Positions 7,449 through 12,034 of a DNA stretch of 12,034 bases are shown piece by piece. The position numbers were made by a program, and so were the translations under genes. Position 1 is the first letter of the stretch, and the number at the start of each line of letters is the position of its first letter. The notes under the pieces are model-generated. The model did no database searches. It saw only the letters and a list, made by a program, of their open reading frames with translations, and was not told where the DNA came from. Source of the DNA: Nitrososphaerota archaeon (GTDB lineage: Archaea; Thermoproteota; Nitrososphaeria; Nitrososphaerales; UBA183). Where the stretch lies: positions 1-12,034 of the forward strand of contig JAFMAA010000028.1 in NCBI GenBank assembly GCA_029785235.1, written 5' to 3'.

Positions 7449-9501
7449 AGTCCGTGACCTCTGACAGAACCAACGTCTTGTCCAACACCTTCTCCCAAAC
7501 GTCGAGCTCTGCGGCGTAGTACTCTCTCCCCTTCAATGGCAGGACGTGAAGGTTGCTCTCTCCGAGCACGAGTTCCATGAGGGGCCTCTTCAGCTCGTTC
7601 TCGCTTCTAAGATCTTCAGGCCCTTTGCTGGTCCTAACGAGATGGAAGAGCTGACTCGACCATACTCCCACCAGGTCTTTACCTCCCGGTTGTATCGGAG
7701 GCAAACGAACGAACTTGACGTTGTTTGCCCTCAACGCCTCCTTGAGCCTCCCTACAGTGTCCTCAAAGGTTCTTGCAACCTCCTCCCTAATAGTCTGTGC
7801 ACGCGTCTTGCCCACGGCTGGGGCCTGTGGGTCCGTCTTGATGTTCTCTCTATATCCCTCTTCGAACAACCTGATTCTCACCGGAAGGACAAATGGCTGG
7901 TGAGGTGCACTCCACATGAAGCAGTTCCCTGGAATCGGCTCGCCAATAAGGTGAGACAAGATATCGTCTGAGAAGTGGGAATTGTGCTTGCCAAGAGTAT
8001 TGGCGTCAATCTCCGATAGGAGATGGAACGAGAACCAGTTGTCGGCCTGGCTGATAACGTCGGTCGCAAGGGCCCCTGGTTGTTGCGTGATCAGAACGGC
8101 CCCCAACTCATACTTGCCGCCCTCCTTCACCCACTCGACAATGGGAGAACCTCCATCTAGGCTTCTGCCCAGCACACTTTGAGCTTCCTCAAGTACTGCT
8201 ATGGCAGGGAGGGCCGCACTTCCCGATGTGAAATGCTCCTGATTGTGAGAGAAGATTCTTCGAAGAATCAAGCTCATGAGCATGTTCCCAACCGCCGAAC
8301 TTACGAGACTGATGTCAATAATGACGACTGAACCCTTAGAGAGGGCGTCTATTGTTCCATCCAAGACCCTGCTGTTTGGGTCGTGGAGTGTTCTGATCAA
8401 GGTGTACATGTTGCTGATCGCGGCTCCAATTTCCGCTTCCTTTGCGTTAGCTTGCTCCGGCGAGTATCCCATTAACTGGCCAACTTCAGCTATGTCCACA
8501 CGGAGTTCACGGGCGGCCATCAAATCTACCAGTTGAGACCAGGCCTCTTGGTTCATTCCCTTCAATTTGAGAATATTCTGTTGCCCCTGCCTTTCCGGCG
8601 AGACTGCGATGTCGATTACATCTCTTGGTGGAAGATCCCTGATGTCGAGCTTGATGTTACCTGCCTTCCAACTCCCGTAGTAGGGAGACGGCACCACACG
8701 ATTAGTGAACACCACGACTTTGTCTTGGAGTTGTGGAACATCACAGAGGCCGGGCCGAAGATCGACCCTATCGGGCCAGAAGTACTCCCCTTCTGGATCG
8801 AAGATGAGTGTTCCGATGTCCTTCCCATGCTTAGTCTTGGGAGGTGTTCGGTAAAGCTCGGATATCAGCAGCTTGATAAGATTGGATTTCCCGTATCGCG
8901 ACCTCGCAAAGACTACCGTCCTCCGTCCACAGAGATTTGCGATATTGAACCTCACCGTGAGAGCTGGTTCCGTTGCTCGCAGGGCAGGATTGGGCAAGGT
9001 CTTGCCTCTCCCGCAAAACACGAATTCTCCCAGGACGTAGTCGCCAAGCTCTGTGCTCCCGCCACTGAGGTTGCACAGTTCCTGAAGGACCTTGGCGCTT
9101 GGAGCTGCCACTTTCGCCCCCAGGTGAGGAAGACGTCTCTGCGATGGGACAAAGATGATCTTGTCCCCCTGGACCCGGACGGCACCTAGAAGCTTTACGT
9201 GCACACGGTATTTCAGCCGTTGTTTCTTGAGGTCTTCAGGGACTTCCTGCCCCCGCTGTTGCATCGTATTGACATAGTCTTCACCCTCTGGGCCGGCTAG
9301 CAGGCCGGTTGGAACAAAACGAGAAATGCGCCCCAGAGCTGCCTCCTCCGTGGACCCCAGTTCAATCAACAAGAATTGACCGAGTTGGGGTTTGTCCACC
9401 ATCGCTGCTGTATAAGGCGCCACAATCTCGGCTGCGAATTCAAGCCCTTTCTCTGTGAATCCCTTGAAGGTCCCAATGACCTCTGACTGACCGAACAGCA
9501 T
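7447..9501 (-). CDS. herA-like: HerA-like DNA-translocating ATPase (DUF87 type)
   Basis: A 684-residue FtsK/HerA-superfamily ATPase. HerA proteins form hexameric rings that pump duplex DNA and drive a partner nuclease. The N-terminal part (about 1-120) is beta-rich and fits a HAS-barrel. The ATPase core has a P-loop ARSRYGKSN (199-207), a DUF87-like LIFDPEGEYF segment (232-241), Walker B AIAVLEEAQ (433-441) with catalytic acidic residues Glu438/Glu439, and a sensor-like LITQQPG (470-476) followed by ISQADNWFSFHL. The P-loop has Ala199 in place of the first glycine and Arg-Tyr before GKS. The C-terminal region (about 550-684) is charged and not assigned. The ATG is one base past the nuclease stop, with a good binding site, so the two are translationally coupled as expected for a motor-nuclease complex. 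The HerA class is fairly sure; its role in defence is inferred from context. Confidence 0.87.
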   Translation of the reverse strand: MLFGQSEVIGTFKGFTEKGLEFAAEIVAPYTAAMVDKPQLGQFLLIELGSTEEAALGRISRFVPTGLLAGPEGEDYVNTMQQRGQEVPEDLKKQRLKYRVHVKLLGAVRVQGDKIIFVPSQRRLPHLGAKVAAPSAKVLQELCNLSGGSTELGDYVLGEFVFCGRGKTLPNPALRATEPALTVRFNIANLCGRRTVVFARSRYGKSNLIKLLISELYRTPPKTKHGKDIGTLIFDPEGEYFWPDRVDLRPGLCDVPQLQDKVVVFTNRVVPSPYYGSWKAGNIKLDIRDLPPRDVIDIAVSPERQGQQNILKLKGMNQEAWSQLVDLMAARELRVDIAEVGQLMGYSPEQANAKEAEIGAAISNMYTLIRTLHDPNSRVLDGTIDALSKGSVVIIDISLVSSAVGNMLMSLILRRIFSHNQEHFTSGSAALPAIAVLEEAQSVLGRSLDGGSPIVEWVKEGGKYELGAVLITQQPGALATDVISQADNWFSFHLLSEIDANTLGKHNSHFSDDILSHLIGEPIPGNCFMWSAPHQPFVLPVRIRLFEEGYRENIKTDPQAPAVGKTRAQTIREEVARTFEDTVGRLKEALRANNVKFVRLPPIQPGGKDLVGVWSSQLFHLVRTSKGPEDLRSENELKRPLMELVLGESNLHVLPLKGREYYAAELDVWEKVLDKTLVLSEVTD

Positions 9502-9502
9502 G

Positions 9503-10699
9503 CTATCCCACCTTGTACCTCAACGCAGCGAGCGACCTCCCTAGATAGTCAAACCTCAATAAACGTTCCGCTTCTTCGTCAGTAAGCTTCGATGAGATTC
9601 CTTGCATGAGGGCATCTTGGAGAATCCGGACCTCGAGCCCCGTGAGGCTGGCAAAGGTATGTGCTCTTTGGATACACATCGGGAAGTCCGGAATCGGAAA
9701 TCCTTGCTGGGCGTCAAGTGTTAGTTGCCCAAGAATCCGTTCCGCATCTGCGGTCTGCCACGAAGCTATGTCGACAGGCCAAACCGGATCCAAAGGGCGG
9801 TCTCCAAACTTAACTAGGAACATTCTCCCCATCGCCTGATAAAGCCTCTGTGGATTCTCGGATGCTACCATTCCCTCGGTTTCCTCTCCCTCCTTAGCTT
9901 GGAGAGACTCGTAGGTATCTAGCCAGGTAAGATCGTAGTTGTAGCAGTCTGCTTCCACGTCGCTTGGGACTTCGACATAGCAGGGGTAGGACTTGTGGAA
10001 AGTCCCTTCGAGTTCCAGAGCGACGGCGAGCCGGCTCAGTACTGCGCTTTGTTTTGCCACACCAACGATGCTCAGATTGACTCCCTTCGCCCTGTGTCTA
10101 GCGACTCCGTCTCTGATGTTCGTATCGATCTTGGGGAATAAGCTTCGCTTGAAGGACTTGGTGCGAAGCAGCCCCTCTCTCACGAGGATCGTGTCGCCTC
10201 CCCATTGAAGGCCGCTGTCACAAATCAGGTCGTAGAGCACTGCCCATTCAACGATGTCGCGGTAACACCGAATGGCCCCAGTACTCTTGCCAGCTTGTCC
10301 AAGTCCCCCAAGCAAGTACGACAACTCTGAGACCTTCTTGCCGAGGTCGTCGCACAGTTTCACCATCGGCTTGAGTGATTCAGGGTCCCCTGCGATCCCT
10401 CGGCGGTTCAACTCATCAGGGCCTGATGTGCTGGCAATGACATCCAAGGCGCACTCGACTCCTCTCGAATCGGCAACTCGAATCAACTCTATGGTGGCTG
10501 GATTGAAGGTAAGGCGATTGTCCCCTCCGTCCGAGGCCACGAAGGACACGGCGTTTACTGAGTACTTCCTGAGCGGCTTGATTCCGACAGCGAGTCGCCG
10601 TGCGTAATCACGAAACTTCTGGAAGATAGAATCGTCTGAGTTGTAAGCCTTCAGAATTTTCTGTCGAAGGGTATCGAGGTCAAACTCTGCCAACGTCAT
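9503..10699 (-). CDS. nurA-like: NurA-like nuclease
   Basis: A 398-residue protein that I assign to the NurA nuclease fold, the partner of HerA in DNA end resection. Supporting segments: VSFVASDGGDN (51-61), where NurA proteins carry a metal-binding Asp near their start (Asp57 here); ILVREGLLRT (171-180), with Glu175 at the usual second acidic strand; LSIVGVAKQSAV (209-220), matching the GVxK segment; and DPVWPVDIASW (304-314) near the C-terminus with Asp310. The immediately following HerA gene is strong contextual support. Residues 132-139 (GLGQAGKS) match the Walker A consensus, probably by chance. The ATG at 10699 was preferred because GGGGAG lies five bases before it; a TTG at 10750 would add 17 residues without a comparable site. 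The gene overlaps the DruA stop by 20 bases. The individual active-site assignments are inferred by pattern, not by alignment. Confidence 0.75.
   Translation of the reverse strand: MTLAEFDLDTLRQKILKAYNSDDSIFQKFRDYARRLAVGIKPLRKYSVNAVSFVASDGGDNRLTFNPATIELIRVADSRGVECALDVIASTSGPDELNRRGIAGDPESLKPMVKLCDDLGKKVSELSYLLGGLGQAGKSTGAIRCYRDIVEWAVLYDLICDSGLQWGGDTILVREGLLRTKSFKRSLFPKIDTNIRDGVARHRAKGVNLSIVGVAKQSAVLSRLAVALELEGTFHKSYPCYVEVPSDVEADCYNYDLTWLDTYESLQAKEGEETEGMVASENPQRLYQAMGRMFLVKFGDRPLDPVWPVDIASWQTADAERILGQLTLDAQQGFPIPDFPMCIQRAHTFASLTGLEVRILQDALMQGISSKLTDEEAERLLRFDYLGRSLAALRYKVG
9507..9514 (-). promoter_or_regulatory. Ribosome binding site of the HerA-like gene
   Basis: AAGGTGGG on the minus strand ends five bases before the ATG at 9501 and lies within the last codons of the nuclease gene, which fits coupled translation. 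Confidence 0.6.
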
Positions 10700-11903
10700 T
10701 CGCACTCCCCTCTTGAGGACAGGAATTTGAGGTTGATCTAAGCTCGTCAATAGTGCTTACAGTAAGCAAATCTGCGATCCCTTCCTTGGTCCATCCTCGA
10801 TAGTCCGGCTTCCGTAGAGAGCGAGGAACCATCCACCGACTCCTCGCGAGTGCACCTACTTCTTCCACAGAGAGTAGACTCCTGTAGACGGGCTCCCGCC
10901 GATCCCGCTTGCTTAGGACGTCTAGGGCGTTGTCGGCGAGGGTGCAGGCAAAGACCTCTCGACCGATTCCGTGGTTGAGAACCGACTCGTTGATGCCCAG
11001 CATGACCAGGGCCTGGCGTACAGCACGCAACTTCCAGTTCGGCCCGTCACCAAACTCATGACCCTTCGAGTACTTGTGGCCCGAGAGGGCAAGGTACTCC
11101 CTGATCATTCCAAAGAGATCATCTGGAATGTGAAAGTGTCCCCACCCCCTCGTGAACCCCAACGACCGGAAGTAGGGCACCCCAGCGAGCGTCAGTCGGT
11201 CATATACAGCGGATTTCCCGAGAGACGATGTCGTGGTTACCATGACGAGAGCGGGGTTCTTTTTACGTCCGGAAATAATCCCTCTGTAGTTCGAGTATCG
11301 GTGACGAAAGGTGTCTCTCACCTCCTTGGTTCGAACCAGACACGCAATAGTCTTCCCCCCTAGTAGGGCGTTGTACGGGGGTAGCGCACCCAAGACATAG
11401 GCATCGAGCGTGTCGACAAGACGGCTCTGGCGATAGCGAACAGACCACCCCACGAAATCGTCTCTAACCCGAAGATTGAAAACGGGATCTCCTAGTGCCA
11501 TCAGTCCCATCAATCTTCGATTCGAATCATCCCAGACGAGGAACCGAAGGCGCCTTCCGTAACCTTGTGACACAGGCACGCTCCATGACAGTGAAGCGAG
11601 TCGGAAGAGATTTGATTGCCATGTCCCAGCTGAGATTACTTCCAACCGCGGCCGTATGGCCGATGGCTCCACCTCCGAGCCGTCCGCAAAGTGACTCTGA
11701 AGGTCTGGCCAGTTGGCTTCTATGAATGTGCGCTCACGTTCGAGCTTCTCCCTTCTTTGGAGAGCGTGAAGATTTCGGTAGCTTTCCTTGGTAGTATCCC
11801 GAGGACTAACAGTGCCATCCCGCTTGAGCTTGAAGCCCGACTCCTTGAGGTGATAATGAAGGCGGTGTCTAATCTGATTCTCTAGGCGTCGCGCGGCGTC
11901 CAC
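10680..11903 (-). CDS. druA-like: DruA / DUF4338-family protein
   Basis: A 407-residue protein of the DUF4338 family, whose best-known member is DruA of the Druantia anti-phage system. Its biochemical activity is not established as far as I know. Family-like segments are clear: a helical N-terminus LENQIRHRLHYHLKESGF (7-24); RFLVWDDSNRRLMGLMALGD (120-139) and VFNLRVRDDFVGW (141-153); LGALPPYNALLGGK (171-184); LVMVTTTSSLGKSAVYDRL (219-237); and TRGWGHFHIPDDLF (251-264). The start is GTG; the frame has a stop eight codons further upstream and no other start between, so it is well fixed even though the binding site (AAAGG abutting it) is poorly spaced. It overlaps the upstream membrane-helix gene by 22 bases and the nuclease gene by 20, so it belongs to the same operon as the NurA and HerA genes. 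No DruE-type helicase is visible in the window. Confidence 0.9.
   Translation of the reverse strand: MDAARRLENQIRHRLHYHLKESGFKLKRDGTVSPRDTTKESYRNLHALQRREKLERERTFIEANWPDLQSHFADGSEVEPSAIRPRLEVISAGTWQSNLFRLASLSWSVPVSQGYGRRLRFLVWDDSNRRLMGLMALGDPVFNLRVRDDFVGWSVRYRQSRLVDTLDAYVLGALPPYNALLGGKTIACLVRTKEVRDTFRHRYSNYRGIISGRKKNPALVMVTTTSSLGKSAVYDRLTLAGVPYFRSLGFTRGWGHFHIPDDLFGMIREYLALSGHKYSKGHEFGDGPNWKLRAVRQALVMLGINESVLNHGIGREVFACTLADNALDVLSKRDRREPVYRSLLSVEEVGALARSRWMVPRSLRKPDYRGWTKEGIADLLTVSTIDELRSTSNSCPQEGSANDVGRV
10705..10710 (-). promoter_or_regulatory. Ribosome binding site setting the NurA-like start
   Basis: GGGGAG, within AGAGGGGAG on the minus strand, lies five bases before the ATG at 10699. It decides for this start over the upstream TTG at 10750. 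Confidence 0.65.
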
Positions 11904-12034
11904 CCTTTCATCGAGAACTCGTGCCCTTCAATAGGCTTTAGGTGTGTCCTGGGCAAGAAGTGGTTCCACCACAGTACCACCACCAAGAGTGCCAGCGCTA
12001 TCCCAGCAGCTACGACGTACGGTCCGACCGAGGT
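11882..12034 (-). CDS. C-terminal 50 residues of an unknown gene with a membrane helix (5' end beyond window)
   Basis: The frame is open from the right edge to a TAG at 11882. The visible 50 residues begin with a hydrophobic helix, roughly YVVAAGIALALLVVVLWW (6-23), long enough for one membrane crossing, followed by a polar tail ending GWTPRDA. It overlaps the DruA-like start by 22 bases on the same strand, which suggests it is the preceding gene of the operon. With so little visible the family cannot be named. It could be a small single-pass membrane protein or the end of a larger one. The alternative, that this is merely an open non-coding frame, is less likely because of the clean helix and the tight overlap. 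Confidence 0.5.
   Translation of the reverse strand, partial: TSVGPYVVAAGIALALLVVVLWWNHFLPRTHLKPIEGHEFSMKGWTPRDA

Noticed and set aside
8533..9189. Plus-strand open frame of 218 codons
   Set aside because: It lies wholly antisense to the HerA-like gene across its P-loop region and has no recognisable motif.
10700..10750. Longer NurA-like protein from the TTG at 10750
   Set aside because: TTG start without a clear binding site and a longer overlap with the DruA-like gene; the ATG at 10699 has a strong site.

Overview
This is a bacterial window of moderately high GC with standard bacterial start codons and Shine-Dalgarno sites. I cannot name the phylum from it. It carries no rRNA, tRNA, CRISPR array or recognisable insertion sequence. 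Nearly every base is coding, and the content is that of a DNA-defence island.

Layout from the left: (1) the start of an unidentified gene on the minus strand runs off the left edge (1-493). (2) A 191-base divergent intergenic region follows (494-684). (3) A plus-strand run of three closely packed genes comes next: a complete tyrosine recombinase (685-1749), a large helicase with a C-terminal PD-(D/E)XK-type nuclease region that resembles type III restriction subunits (1776-4808), and a beta-type DNA methyltransferase (4798-7431). (4) After only 15 bases a minus-strand run meets it head-on. Read in its own direction, that run is: the 3' end of a gene with a membrane helix (11882-12034, cut by the window edge), a DruA/DUF4338-family protein (10680-11903), a NurA-like nuclease (9503-10699) and a HerA-like hexameric ATPase (7447-9501). 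Its genes overlap by 22 and 20 bases and are then separated by 1 base, so they look like one translationally coupled operon.

Proposed working model (inference): the methyltransferase marks host DNA, and the helicase-nuclease attacks unmarked DNA. The HerA-NurA motor-nuclease pair could then process the ends. The DruA-like protein, known from Druantia anti-phage systems, may supply recognition or another effector step. The recombinase suggests the cassette is or was mobile. The notable point is the combination of type III-like Res-Mod facing DruA-NurA-HerA. No Druantia-type DruE helicase is visible in this window. HerA-NurA is best known as a DNA end-resection pair, and here it sits in an operon with a Druantia-family protein.
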